NCBI GenBank assembly: GCA_014695345.1 | Contig: JACJOC010000084.1 | Coordinates: forward strand, 124,001 to 188,000 | Direction of reading: 5' to 3' | DNA length: 64,000 nt | DNA from: Cyanobacteria bacterium FACHB-471 | GTDB taxonomy: Bacteria; Cyanobacteriota; Cyanobacteriia; Elainellales; Elainellaceae | Part shown: one piece after another, positions 35,413 through 45,032 of the stretch | How the letters are laid out: each line of letters starts with the position of its first letter | Position numbering within the stretch: the first letter of the stretch is position 1 | Notes under the pieces: model-generated | What the model was told of the DNA's origin: nothing | Database searches by the model: none | What the model saw: only the letters and a program-made list of their open reading frames with translations | Made by a program: the position numbers and the translations under genes

Positions 35413-38400
35413 TTAAGTGGATTGGGCGATCGCAGCTAGCGCCTTACCCGGCACATCCAGCATATTTTTCAGAGTGGTAATAAATTCCTGTTCTAGATAG
35501 GGCTTTGTGAAATAGGCGCTAGCTCCTAGCTGGTTGGCAAGCCAGCGATGTTTTTCATTGCTCCGAGAGGTAAGCATGACGATGGGAATAGCCGCCAATT
35601 TTGGGTCTTTGCGGCGCTGACTCAGAAACTCAAAGCCATTCATGTTGGGCATCTCAATATCACACACGATGATCTGCACCGTGGCATGTTGCAACTGGGC
35701 GATCGCCTCTCGTCCATCTCTTGCCTGCGTTACCCGAAAGCCTGCCCTTTCTAAAGAGATTGCCGCTGTTCGCCGCAGCGTTACAGAGTCGTCAATGATC
35801 AAAACCGTTGGGCTTTGAGCCGTTTTAATCACGGGCAGTTTTTTGGCAGGAGATAATGCCTGCGGCTGTATAGTAGGCATTGGCTCATATTCTTCTGTGA
35901 TCAACGTTGCGGTTGTCGGTTGATTGAGGCTCAGCGCCAGGAGCGCTGCCCCGTCGATCACAGGAATCAGGCTACCATCCCCTAAAATGGTGCAACCGTA
36001 AGCATAGTTGGGAGGGGCGATCGCCAATCCAAAGGGTTTAATCACGAGTTCTTGCTCTGTCACCAGGCGATCGACTTCCAATGCAAAGATTTGCTGCTCT
36101 TGGCGCAACACTAGCATCGGCAGCGACCAATCTTTGGGCAATGAAATAGTGGACAAAGCCTTGCTGGGCGGATTTTCGGGCAACGGGCAACTGTAGCTGA
36201 GTAAGTCTACTAAACGATAAGTGGGAATAATTTGTTCTCGCCAATTCAGGTAGCGCTGCGTGCCTGACCGTCGCACTTGTCCCGGTTGCGGATTCAGAAT
36301 TTCTTCGATGCTGTCAGCGGGTAACGCCACGGCAGTGGAGCCGATCAGACAAATCACCAGTTTGGCAATGGTTAAGGTAAGGGGTAGATATAGAGTGAAA
36401 ATGGTGCCTCGTCCAGGCGTAGAGGTAACAGTGACCGTGCCTTTGATCAATCGCAGTTGCGATCGCACCACATCTAACCCTACGCCTCGCCCCGATAGCT
36501 CTGTCACTTGGCGGGCAGTGGAAAATCCTGGTTCAAAGATGAGTTCGTACAGTTGAGCAGGGTCTAGGGTTGCAGCCTGTTCTGCGTCTATCCAACCCAG
36601 GGCGATCGCTCGACTCCGAATCCGATTTAAATCTAGCCCCTGACCATCGTCCCTGACCTGAATAATTGTTTGATTGCCTTTGTGATAAGCCCGTATCTCA
36701 ATTTGTCCTTGTTCTGGTTTGCCTCGCTGCTGTCTTACGTTGACAGGCTCAATTCCGTGGTCAAATGCATTTCGGAGTAAATGCAGCAACGGATCAAACA
36801 GTCTCTCTAGAATCGCTTTATCCACTAGCACCCCTGCTCCCGACAGCTTCAGTGCGACGGGTTTGTGATAGGTCGTGGACAAGTCACGAATCATTCGAGG
36901 AAAGCGATTGATCACCTCGCCCAGCGGAAACATCCTGGCCCAGATCAACTCATCTCGAAGCTGAGTCAACATGCTTCGCTGTTGATCCAAAGTTTGGTTA
37001 GATTGTCCAGCAAATAAAGAAACGTCGTCTACGGTTTCTTCAAGCTGTGCGATATCTTCTAAAATTTCCTGGATTTGAGTATGTAAAGCCCCATAGCTAT
37101 CCATCTCTAGCGGGTCAAACTCTGCCAGGGCAGAAGTGACAGACGTAGCCGGAACAGGGTTAAACGCACGAGTTGGAAACTTTTCTGTTGGTTCTGTATT
37201 GGTTTGGCTGGCTGACAACAATTCCCAGCGAGAGCTGCGGCGCTCTGGCTCCACCAACATTTGGTCAGACAATTCTCGCAGATGACTCACGGTATCTCGA
37301 AATCGAGCAAAGCGGCTTAGCAATTCCTTGAGAGAGGTCTGAAGCTGCTCATTTTGTAGGGAAAGACCATCTCGGTTGATTGCCAGTTCACCGACCAAGT
37401 TGTTCATTCGTTCAAGTCGTTCTGAGCCAACTCGAACGGTGAGATTTGGCGTGATCACCGCTTCCCCTTGCTGAATAGGGGGGTGGGGTCTTTTGCTGAG
37501 GTTGGTGGCGATCGCCGTTCGCCGATCAGCAGATTTATTGGGAGCGATCGCGCTACTTTGATGGGGCTGAATTTGACTCGGTTGAATTGCCCCAGGGGGA
37601 TCTACTGGTGAACGAACTTGCAGTGCATTCGTTGAGGAATTAGAAGCTGGCTCTGGCAAAGATTGCTCAGAGGACTGCATCTGGGGAAAACGATCGAAGA
37701 TCTGTTCAATCGATTGAATAGCAGACTCTATATTTTCAGGTACATTATCAGAGATATCACTCCGGAGTAGATCAACATTCTGTAGCTCTGGCAGGATAGA
37801 AGTATTGACAAAACTCTCGGTTGAAGCCTCTTCAGATGCGGTTTCCGTCGGCGTGAGTACGTCAGAAGAAGCCAGCGTTTTTGCTGACTCTGATAAATAA
37901 GCAACCCACTCAACATTCAACGGTTCCTCAAGGTTCATGGGGTTGGGGATACTGCGGGTTACCAGTTCCGCTTCACCCATTAACAGATCGACTTCGCAAA
38001 TTGTTTCGTAGACTGCTATTGGATCTATCTCTAAATCAAGCTGATCATCGGTTTGAGTAATATCTAAGCGATCGCCAATAGCCTCCTGATTTGTATCTTG
38101 TGACTGGATAGGCAGATCAAACGGGCTAACTCCATCGCCAAAAATATCTTGGAGTAAGGGGATTGCCGCATCAATGGTGAGAGATTCAGTGGTGGAGACG
38201 GATGACGCAACTGGCGCAGCAGGCACCGTCAGCGCTATCAAAGCTTCAGAGGGAGCGCCTTGACCCAACTCCAACTGATTTACTCCGCCCGCCAACACGG
38301 CTTGTCTACTGCGTTCAAAGTCAGCCATTGCTAGTTTGGTGATTTCTAGCACTCGGTCAGGGTTAGCATTTAAAGCTGTTTTTACTGTTTCAGCGATCGC

Positions 38401-39018
38401 CTCAAATTCCGACAGATTCATCAACTCAGCGAAACCCGCAAAAACTTCTACCTGAGCGCGCAATTCACCTGCGACTTCATAGTTTTGGGGATTGGCGACA
38501 ACTGCGGCAAGCCGCTCTAATCCTTGCGCTACATCGACTTCTAGAATTGAGGAAATCATATCAACCCCCAAATCAGAAGAACTAGGAATGTAGTTTTCCG
38601 TTTGGGTGAGGGCATCGCCAAAGCGTTCCTCAATTTGACTAAAAACGGGTTCAGCGATCGCCAGGGCTTGCTCAGCATCAAAGGAACCCATCGTAATCCG
38701 CAACATCAGGGGCAATCGTAGGCAATCGTAAGCCTGGAGCAACTGGTCTTCTAGCTCAGCATCAACGATTAGGCTGTCGCTGTAGAGCGCTTTAAAAATG
38801 TTTTCTAGACGATGAGCCAGGGTGGCGATCGCTTCCAAGCCCACGCTAGCAGCACCTCCCTTGATCGAGTGGGCGGCCCGCATTAAATTATGAACTATGG
38901 TTGTATTGCGCTCCTGCTGCAACGTCAGCAACCCAGATTCAATCACCTGCAACAGTTCAGGAGCCTCTTGAATAAAAAATTGATAGGCTTGGTCGCGGAT
39001 ATCAGGGTTGATTGCCAT
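35413..39018 (-). CDS. CheA-type hybrid histidine kinase of the second chemosensory operon
   Basis: A 1201-residue kinase. The Hpt domain has phospho-acceptor His50 in MRAAHSIKGGAAS. A linker of about 400 residues lacks the repeats of the first CheA. The dimerisation helix starts near 523 (SERLERMNNLVGELAINRDG). The ATPase boxes are LLHLLRNAFDHGIEP (about 743), VRDDGQGLDL and GRGVGLDVV (about 839). A CheW-like domain spans about 875-1040. The C-terminal receiver has VLIIDDSVTLRR, Asp in IVCDIEMPNMNGFE and Lys in YFTKPYLE. ATG 39018 starts the Hpt domain; an upstream in-frame start would add 20 unrelated residues. It is last gene of the operon that runs from 44181. Confidence 0.94.
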   Translation of the reverse strand: MAINPDIRDQAYQFFIQEAPELLQVIESGLLTLQQERNTTIVHNLMRAAHSIKGGAASVGLEAIATLAHRLENIFKALYSDSLIVDAELEDQLLQAYDCLRLPLMLRITMGSFDAEQALAIAEPVFSQIEERFGDALTQTENYIPSSSDLGVDMISSILEVDVAQGLERLAAVVANPQNYEVAGELRAQVEVFAGFAELMNLSEFEAIAETVKTALNANPDRVLEITKLAMADFERSRQAVLAGGVNQLELGQGAPSEALIALTVPAAPVASSVSTTESLTIDAAIPLLQDIFGDGVSPFDLPIQSQDTNQEAIGDRLDITQTDDQLDLEIDPIAVYETICEVDLLMGEAELVTRSIPNPMNLEEPLNVEWVAYLSESAKTLASSDVLTPTETASEEASTESFVNTSILPELQNVDLLRSDISDNVPENIESAIQSIEQIFDRFPQMQSSEQSLPEPASNSSTNALQVRSPVDPPGAIQPSQIQPHQSSAIAPNKSADRRTAIATNLSKRPHPPIQQGEAVITPNLTVRVGSERLERMNNLVGELAINRDGLSLQNEQLQTSLKELLSRFARFRDTVSHLRELSDQMLVEPERRSSRWELLSASQTNTEPTEKFPTRAFNPVPATSVTSALAEFDPLEMDSYGALHTQIQEILEDIAQLEETVDDVSLFAGQSNQTLDQQRSMLTQLRDELIWARMFPLGEVINRFPRMIRDLSTTYHKPVALKLSGAGVLVDKAILERLFDPLLHLLRNAFDHGIEPVNVRQQRGKPEQGQIEIRAYHKGNQTIIQVRDDGQGLDLNRIRSRAIALGWIDAEQAATLDPAQLYELIFEPGFSTARQVTELSGRGVGLDVVRSQLRLIKGTVTVTSTPGRGTIFTLYLPLTLTIAKLVICLIGSTAVALPADSIEEILNPQPGQVRRSGTQRYLNWREQIIPTYRLVDLLSYSCPLPENPPSKALSTISLPKDWSLPMLVLRQEQQIFALEVDRLVTEQELVIKPFGLAIAPPNYAYGCTILGDGSLIPVIDGAALLALSLNQPTTATLITEEYEPMPTIQPQALSPAKKLPVIKTAQSPTVLIIDDSVTLRRTAAISLERAGFRVTQARDGREAIAQLQHATVQIIVCDIEMPNMNGFEFLSQRRKDPKLAAIPIVMLTSRSNEKHRWLANQLGASAYFTKPYLEQEFITTLKNMLDVPGKALAAIAQST

Positions 39019-39089
39019 GATGCAGGGTTGAGAATTGGGGATTGGAAAGTAGGTTGGGTGAAGCAAAGCGAAACCCAACAGAATGAGGA

Positions 39090-41603
39090 TTAGCTAACTC
39101 TGAACTGACTCACTTCAATCTGGAGATCCTGAGCCACCTGCCGCAGTTGCTCAAACGAAGCAGCCACCTGAGCCGCTTCCTCTGAAGTACGGTTGGCAAT
39201 CAGCACCACCCCTTGCATTGTTTGCGTCACCGTTTTAGATGCTTCCGTTTGCATCGTTGCCGCTTGTGCAATTGCTTTCACCTGGCGACTAATTTGAGCC
39301 GTGGCAGCCGTAATCTTGTTCAAGCTCTGTCGCGTTTCATCCACTAGTCGGGTTCCACTGACAACCTGCTCGGTGCCCGACTCCATCGTCGCGACCACTT
39401 CATTCGTCTCTGCTTGAATGCTCGCGACCAGCTTCCTGATTTCTTCGGTTGCTTCTGCTGATTGTCTGGCGAGCACTCGCACTTCTGCGGCAACAACGGC
39501 AAAGCCGCGTCCTTCTTCTCCGGCACGAGAGGCTTCAATCGATGCATTGAGCGCGAGCATGTTTGTCTGAGCGGCAAAGCTGCTAATCAACTCCACCACT
39601 GCTGAGATACGTTGCGACGACTCCCCCAGGTGCTTTACCTTCTTGGCAGTTTCAGCGACAGTGGCTCGAATTGCTTGAATTCCATCAACGGTGCGGTTCA
39701 TTGCTGCATCGCCTTCATCCACCGTTTGAGCAGCTTGTTGAGCAGCAGCTTCGGCTTGTTCGGCACTGATGGCGACGGCTTGCACCACTTCGGACATTTC
39801 TTCAATGCGATCGAGGGCGGTGCTAATTTCAGCGGATTGCCGCAATGCTTCTTCTGAGAGATTTTGCACCGAGGCTTCGTTGTCGCGTGTTGCCTGGTCT
39901 ACTTGAGTGGCAGCGGCTTGCACCTGTGCCACAATCTTCTGCAAGCTTTCCACTGTCGCGTTGTAAGAGTCAGCAACAGTACCAATCTCGTCAGCAGTGA
40001 CACGAGCGCGAACGGTCAGGTCGCCGTGTCGAATCGGGTCTACTTCTTGCAACAGTTGCAAGGCGCGTTGCTGTAGCTCTTCTTTGGTTTGTTCGGAGAG
40101 TTCTTTGGCTTGGTCGGCAGTTTCTCTGGCTTGCTGCAGTTCGACGGTGCGTTGGACAACTCGTGCTTCCAGGGCTTGGTTGGTTTCTTCTAGGGCTTGA
40201 TTAGTTTCTTCTAGCGTGCTGAAGGAGTTTCGCAGTTGCGCTGTCATTTGGTTGAAGGAGTGGGCTAACTTGCTCAGTTCATCCACGCCTTTTACCTGCA
40301 CAACCTGGTCTAGATCTCCTTGCGCGATCGCCCTTGATGCCTGGTTTAGTTCCTCAATCGGTCGCGTAATCCACCGCGAGGTAGCAAGACTAACGGCGAT
40401 CGCCACCCCCAGCGCAGCCAGAGAAAGCAGTACCGTAGTACGGGTATTAGCATCAATTTGAGCGGTAAAGTCGGACTGGGGCAGAACAACTACAATCAGC
40501 CAGTCCAGTCCGCGTTCATCTTTAAAGGGCGTGACCTGGAGGAAGTGGCGATCGCCATCCACCTCAAAGCTGCTTTGCGTCTCTGCCTCAACCTTAGCTA
40601 GCTCACCAAACATCTCACTTAAATAAGTCGCACTAGCGCGAATTAGCGGCACCTCACTCTCCACTGCTGGAAGCCGCAGAACTTCTTCACCCTCATTGCT
40701 CACCCGAAATGGCTCTTCCTCGGTTGAAGAAGCCACAATGTCTCCAGAGCGTTCCACGATAAACGCCAGCCCAGACTTACCCACTTCAATTTCCTGCAAA
40801 AACTGATTCAGCGAAGAAAGCGTCAGGTCATTTCCCAACACGCCCACCAGTTGACCGTTCGCCCCGTAGTAGGGCTGCACCGCAGTAATCACCAGCTTGG
40901 GCGACGCAAAATAAGAATAAATTTCACTCCAGGTTGGCTCACCTGCCTCCACCGAAGCGGTATACCAGGGGCGCACCCGTGGGTCGTGACTGCCGCTTTC
41001 ATTTAACAAATTTGCCGAATTGCCCTGAGCATCCGTCGCATAAGTGCGGTAGTTAAACCCAGTAGATTCGTTGCTCAAATCTAGCCGCAAACTTCCATCT
41101 GCCAATCGCTCAAGACCGACAAATTCCCGTTGTTCTGAGCCGAACTGAATATAGCCAATCGAGTCAAACAGTTGAATCTGCTTCGAAAAATGCCGCCCCA
41201 CAGCTGCCGGATCTTGTACATTCAACCAACCTGCTCGAATCGCGTCCGCATTCACCTGGTTAATCAAATGCGGCGTTTCCACATAATTCAAGAGGTTCTG
41301 CTCAATCCGGCTGCTGACCTCATTCTCAAGCTGTCCAGCCAGGTCATTCACTGCTTGCTGTCCATTTCGATAGGAGAGATAGCCCACTAACCCCACCGCA
41401 CCGAAGATTTGCAGCACAACAGGCACAACCAGGAGCAGACGCAGCGAAATCCGACGCTTCCTTTCCAGTGGTGAGGGTTGGGATGGAACCTGATCGCCTT
41501 TAAAGTCAGGAGTTGCCCCCTGCTCAACCTGAGTTTCCTCAAGCACCGGAGTATGGACTTGGGTAGCATTCTGCCAACTGGACTGAGAAGGAGTCGGAGT
41601 CAT
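39090..41603 (-). CDS. Methyl-accepting chemotaxis protein with periplasmic Cache-type sensor
   Basis: An 837-residue receptor. A cytosolic Pro/Gln-rich start is followed by membrane helix 1 ([20 protein letters not shown], about 53-75). A periplasmic dCache-like domain occupies about 76-375 ([30 protein letters not shown]). Helix 2 is near 385-405 ([17 protein letters not shown]). HAMP follows, with a Gln/Glu coiled coil, a second HAMP-like unit ([11 protein letters not shown]) and the signalling hairpin ([20 protein letters not shown]). Unlike the receptor of the first operon it has an extracytoplasmic sensor. It retains the Arg-x-Trp-Tyr and distal Asp of amino-acid-binding dCache domains, but a Tyr replaces the expected intermediate Asp, so the ligand is uncertain. 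Confidence 0.93.
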   Translation of the reverse strand: MTPTPSQSSWQNATQVHTPVLEETQVEQGATPDFKGDQVPSQPSPLERKRRISLRLLLVVPVVLQIFGAVGLVGYLSYRNGQQAVNDLAGQLENEVSSRIEQNLLNYVETPHLINQVNADAIRAGWLNVQDPAAVGRHFSKQIQLFDSIGYIQFGSEQREFVGLERLADGSLRLDLSNESTGFNYRTYATDAQGNSANLLNESGSHDPRVRPWYTASVEAGEPTWSEIYSYFASPKLVITAVQPYYGANGQLVGVLGNDLTLSSLNQFLQEIEVGKSGLAFIVERSGDIVASSTEEEPFRVSNEGEEVLRLPAVESEVPLIRASATYLSEMFGELAKVEAETQSSFEVDGDRHFLQVTPFKDERGLDWLIVVVLPQSDFTAQIDANTRTTVLLSLAALGVAIAVSLATSRWITRPIEELNQASRAIAQGDLDQVVQVKGVDELSKLAHSFNQMTAQLRNSFSTLEETNQALEETNQALEARVVQRTVELQQARETADQAKELSEQTKEELQQRALQLLQEVDPIRHGDLTVRARVTADEIGTVADSYNATVESLQKIVAQVQAAATQVDQATRDNEASVQNLSEEALRQSAEISTALDRIEEMSEVVQAVAISAEQAEAAAQQAAQTVDEGDAAMNRTVDGIQAIRATVAETAKKVKHLGESSQRISAVVELISSFAAQTNMLALNASIEASRAGEEGRGFAVVAAEVRVLARQSAEATEEIRKLVASIQAETNEVVATMESGTEQVVSGTRLVDETRQSLNKITAATAQISRQVKAIAQAATMQTEASKTVTQTMQGVVLIANRTSEEAAQVAASFEQLRQVAQDLQIEVSQFRVS

Positions 41604-41656
41604 GGTATCAACCTTGTCATCAAGAGAGCTTGGGAATTAGGAACTGAGTCCTGTTG

Positions 41657-42241
41657 CTAAGACTGAGGCATCGCCCGAATGATGGCTTCCCCATCCAAAA
41701 CCGCCAACATATCGCCACCTGACTCCCACCAGTAGCCTCGCAAAAAAGGCGCTAGCTGCGGCGAGACAGCCGTGTGAGGTAGGGGCTGAATCATTTCTCG
41801 GTCGCACCACTCAATGTCTTCGACTCGATTAACAACTAGACCTAGCATTTGGTTTCGAGCAGAGCCTGCTTTGTGGTTTCGAACCTGAAGGATTACAGCA
41901 GGAAAGGCTGAAACATTAGTTGCTTGCTGGTACCAGGGCATAAAGCCACACAGGTGCCCCAAGTCCACCGTCCATAAGATCTCACCTCGCCAGTTGTAAA
42001 CTCCCATCACCCAGTCCGGCATGTGCGGAATGGGGGTAACTCGTTCTGTTGGCAAGGTCAGCACTTCCGACAATTGCTGAATGGGCAAAAGAACGGTGGC
42101 ATTTGGAAAAAGATATAGCCGCAAGAACTGCTCACTTGCGCCGGAACTAGCAGAAACAATATCTTGCGCTGGCGCAGATGATGCAAGCTGCAAATGAGCA
42201 GACGGTGACCCGGAATCTGAAACTGACAGAAAGTTAGACAT
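41657..42241 (-). CDS. CheW-type adaptor protein of the second chemosensory operon
   Basis: A 194-residue CheW-domain protein. About 40 Ser/Ala-rich residues precede the core (LRLYLFPNATVLLPIQQLSE, VTPIPHMPDWVMGVYNWRGE, WTVDLGHLCG, MLGLVVNRVEDIEW). It couples the MCP (53 bases downstream) to the CheA at the end of the operon. The 152-base gap to the preceding CheY gene is largely filled by a copy of the palindromic element at 42291-42385. Confidence 0.9.
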   Translation of the reverse strand: MSNFLSVSDSGSPSAHLQLASSAPAQDIVSASSGASEQFLRLYLFPNATVLLPIQQLSEVLTLPTERVTPIPHMPDWVMGVYNWRGEILWTVDLGHLCGFMPWYQQATNVSAFPAVILQVRNHKAGSARNQMLGLVVNRVEDIEWCDREMIQPLPHTAVSPQLAPFLRGYWWESGGDMLAVLDGEAIIRAMPQS

Positions 42242-42290
42242 TAATTTGTCCAGAATTCGTTCAAAGTTTGTTCAGAACTGAGCCAGGAAT

Positions 42291-42385
42291 TACAGCCATT
42301 TTCGGATGGGTAAGCCATAGCGTAGGGGCAGTTCGCAAACTGCCCCTACAGGGACTTGTGGTTGATCGAAGTGGAAACTGCTGTA
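42291..42385. repeat. MITE-like palindromic element, copy 2
   Basis: A 95-bp element with imperfect terminal inverted repeats (TACAGCCATTTTC and, reversed, TACAGCAGTTTCC). The central palindrome at 42323-42348 has one central mismatch relative to copy 1. It is nearly identical to 20391-20483 over its length. It sits inside the second chemosensory operon between the cheY and cheW genes. Confidence 0.85.
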
Positions 42386-42393
42386 AGTTGCGA

Positions 42394-42759
42394 TTAGGGT
42401 TTGATCAGTTGCTTGACTGTGCGTAAAAACTCTTCTTGATCAATAGGTTTGGATAGGTAGGCGGCAGCTCCCTGCTTCATGCCCCAAAACTTATCCATTG
42501 CACTGCCTTTGGTCGAGCAAATAATCACAGGAATATCGCTGGTGTCGGCTCTTTCTTTTAATTCTCGACAAACCTCAAAGCCGCTGCGTCCTGGCAGCAC
42601 AACGTCTAAAACCACAACATCAGGTTTTTGTTTGGTAATTGTTGCTAAGGCTTCTTCTCCACTTTGAGCAACTAAGACATTTACCCCGCCCTGCTGCAAA
42701 CAGTGAATCAAAATCTGCATGTCTGTTAGCGAGTCATCCACAACTAGCGCCGTACCCAT
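42394..42759 (-). CDS. CheY-type single-domain response regulator of the second chemosensory operon
   Basis: A 121-residue receiver. Acidic pocket in LVVDDSLTD, phospho-acceptor Asp in VVLDVVLPGRSGFE, switch Ser/Thr in VIICSTKG, Lys in YLSKPIDQ. ATG 42759 is chosen because GAGGTGA lies six bases upstream; an earlier in-frame start at 42783 would include that ribosome-binding site. It is a paralogue of 196-561 and shares the FWGMKQGA signature (YWGMKQGA there). Confidence 0.93.
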   Translation of the reverse strand: MGTALVVDDSLTDMQILIHCLQQGGVNVLVAQSGEEALATITKQKPDVVVLDVVLPGRSGFEVCRELKERADTSDIPVIICSTKGSAMDKFWGMKQGAAAYLSKPIDQEEFLRTVKQLIKP

Positions 42760-42791
42760 TGCATTCACCTCAAAATAAGTCACAGAACTGT

Positions 42792-42826
42792 TAGTGTCAG
42801 TGGTCTAGTGTCAGTGGTCAGTAGCC
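42792..42826. repeat. Heptamer array at the 3' end of the PatA-like gene
   Basis: Five in-phase 7-mers: TAGTGTC, AGTGGTC, TAGTGTC, AGTGGTC, AGTAGCC (a 14-bp unit twice plus one). The stop codon and last residues of the PatA-like gene lie inside it. Confidence 0.75.
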
Positions 42827-44181
42827 ACAGAAAAGCGGGCTGTATTGGGGTCACTAGATGCAGATCCACTGACTGGATTTTCCCTGGATGCGCCCCGGTC
42901 GGTGGGTGCATGGTTATTGGCTATACCCTGATTTAAGTGCTTACGAACTGCACCCAGCACTGCTTCAGCTTCTAAGGGTTTAGTGAGGAAGTCAGTCGCT
43001 CCAGCGGAGCTAGAGCGGAGACGGCTCACAAATCCGTCATTCCCAGTCAAGATCACAATCGGGGTGTCTCGAAAACAGGAAATTTTGCGCAACTTTTCGC
43101 AGATTTCGTAGCCATTCGCCGTTGGCATGACCAGATCTAGAAAAATCAGGTCAGGCTTGCGAGAGAGCAAAATGCTAATGGCTCTTAAAGGATCGTTGAC
43201 CCCCACAAACTGATAACCAGCAGATGCAATAATTTTTTCCATCATGTTGCAAACCCAGAAGCTGTCGTCAATGCAAGCGATTAGTGGACTTGCTACTGGT
43301 TCTTCTACAGGTTTTTTAGGAATTGCTGGAGCTAGTGCTTTGGGAGGCTGTTTCTGCAAAACAGGGGTAGGCAGGTCAGCGATGCTGATGAACCCAACCC
43401 ATCCCATCTGGACAAAGGGCAGCAGCGAGGTCGCGATCGCCGCCACGTCTCGCTGCATCTTGACTGACAGGTCGCGCAGGGTTTGCTGTCCGTCCAGGAG
43501 TTCGACCAGATTTTCGTAAAAGCGGGCTGAACTGAGTTTTCGCAACTGTTCCTGCTGTTTGATCACGGGTGCTTTGTTGGGCGAATAGTCGCCGAGCTTC
43601 GCGTCTTGCCAGGTGCGCTGGAGTCTCTCAACCTGGGCGATCGCCCCTCCCACATCAACCAAACCCAGGTGTGCAAACGTGGACAAAGAACGGTCTTGAT
43701 TAACCTGGTCAGTCAAATCTACTGCCTGAGTCACATCAAACAGCACCTCGATCACAATGTCTCGAATTACTCGTGCAGCCTGCTCGCGGGTAATTTTTTG
43801 TTGAGTCACCCAAAGCTTTAACAGCGCATATTCCCAGCCAATCGTCAGATCAGCACTGCTGCGATCGAATTCTGCATCGGGTGCAATATCGCGATCGCTA
43901 ATCCAGGGACAGTGAATCGCCAAATTTCTGCGCCATCGCCTGACCGGATGAGTGCCGCCCGTGGCATACACAATAGAGCCTTGAGACAGATAAAAAGTCC
44001 ACTGCTGACCTGCTGGCTCTACATGTACCAGTTGACCGCTAAAGTGAAGCTGCTGCAAATTTTTGAGAAACCAAATCGTATGTCTCAAAGCACTAAACCT
44101 CCGCTTAGACGGGAGGGAAAATTTGTTTATTTCAGGAAAGCCACGGCTGACAAAAAAGCTTGACCTGCTAAGTGCAGACAA
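42811..44181 (-). CDS. PatA-like response regulator (DUF4388 plus receiver), first gene of the second chemosensory operon
   Basis: A protein of about 456 residues. The N-terminal PatA/DUF4388-type domain has LQQLHFSGQLVHVEPAGQQW, FYLSQGSIVYATGGTHPVRR and a helical middle (VIRDIVIEVLFDVTQAVDL). The C-terminal receiver has ACIDDSFWVCNMMEKI, Asp in LIFLDLVMPTANGYE, Thr in IVILTGNDG and Lys in FLTKPLEAE. Homologues are the first gene of pilG/hmpA-type operons; in Synechocystis and Nostoc they help link chemosensory output to pilus motors. The start is uncertain: no ATG fits, and a TTG at 44181 opens the frame, with another TTG near the LRHTIWF segment. Confidence 0.88.
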   Translation of the reverse strand: MSALSRSSFFVSRGFPEINKFSLPSKRRFSALRHTIWFLKNLQQLHFSGQLVHVEPAGQQWTFYLSQGSIVYATGGTHPVRRWRRNLAIHCPWISDRDIAPDAEFDRSSADLTIGWEYALLKLWVTQQKITREQAARVIRDIVIEVLFDVTQAVDLTDQVNQDRSLSTFAHLGLVDVGGAIAQVERLQRTWQDAKLGDYSPNKAPVIKQQEQLRKLSSARFYENLVELLDGQQTLRDLSVKMQRDVAAIATSLLPFVQMGWVGFISIADLPTPVLQKQPPKALAPAIPKKPVEEPVASPLIACIDDSFWVCNMMEKIIASAGYQFVGVNDPLRAISILLSRKPDLIFLDLVMPTANGYEICEKLRKISCFRDTPIVILTGNDGFVSRLRSSSAGATDFLTKPLEAEAVLGAVRKHLNQGIANNHAPTDRGASRENPVSGSASSDPNTARFSVATDH

Positions 44182-45032
44182 GAATCTGAAATCACATCCA
44201 AAAAGCGGCGATCAATCCTTTAACCCGGTAAATTGCTAGCCCTGTTTGTGGAGGTAGATGAATTGTGATTTCTGCTACAGAAAATTGCTAATCTTGCAAC
44301 TGGTAGTGCAACTGTTACAGTCTGACTTTGTTTGAAAATGATAGCCTGGAAATAAGCGATTTGGTAGGGCTTTGTGAGAGCCAAGTTGAAACCCAAACAC
44401 CCCTTGCCTACATTGCTTGTGTTGCACCCAAATCTGCGTATCATACGTGCATTACATAATCTTATACTCAATTAGGTTTTTGCAAGGCATAAAAGCAGAG
44501 TTAATAGAATCTTCAAAAATGTTATCGCAATGATTCATAGTGTAAGTTGATGCATTAATCTACTCAATTCTTGCGCGTTAAACGTGCGGATAAATCCGAC
44601 TGAAATGATTTTGATAATTTACCTATTAACCAATAGCTATAGCAATCCCAAAGCTTTTAAGAGCCTAACTTTGAAGGAGAGCACTTCTGACAATCCAATC
44701 GTCTCATGACTCAATTTAGACCTACTTGTTTAGCCTTTTTTAGCTAGAAATGTAATGCACTAGGACGTTAATTGTGTTTCTGCATACTGGATAGATTTCT
44801 TTTTTTAACAGACGTTTTGGACACCAAATGAGTTAAAACTGAGTAAACAAAGGAACAAAGGAACAGCTTAAATTAAAGGAGAATACAAATAACAGCAGAC
44901 GCTCAGAGAAACGCTAAAACTTGCTGTTCAATGCACTCGTGACTCAAGTACAAATTTTGTAGGGGTGTTGAACGACGCAATTTTCATCCCCGTTAAAATG
45001 AGCAGCAAGAAGCAGTAGCTTACTATACCGTC
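44182..45032. other. 851-base intergenic region upstream of the second chemosensory operon
   Basis: A divergent gap between the PatA-like gene (-) and the YdeI-like gene (+). It is AT-rich from about 44450 to 44900. A purine-rich AAAGGAGAATACAAAT near 44876 looks like a ribosome-binding site but has no usable start after it. I see no gene, tRNA or strong hairpin. It probably holds the operon promoter and possibly a long leader. Confidence 0.5.

Noticed and set aside
44220-44471. Open frame upstream of the second chemosensory operon
   Set aside because: No ribosome-binding site, AT-rich, no domain; probably chance.
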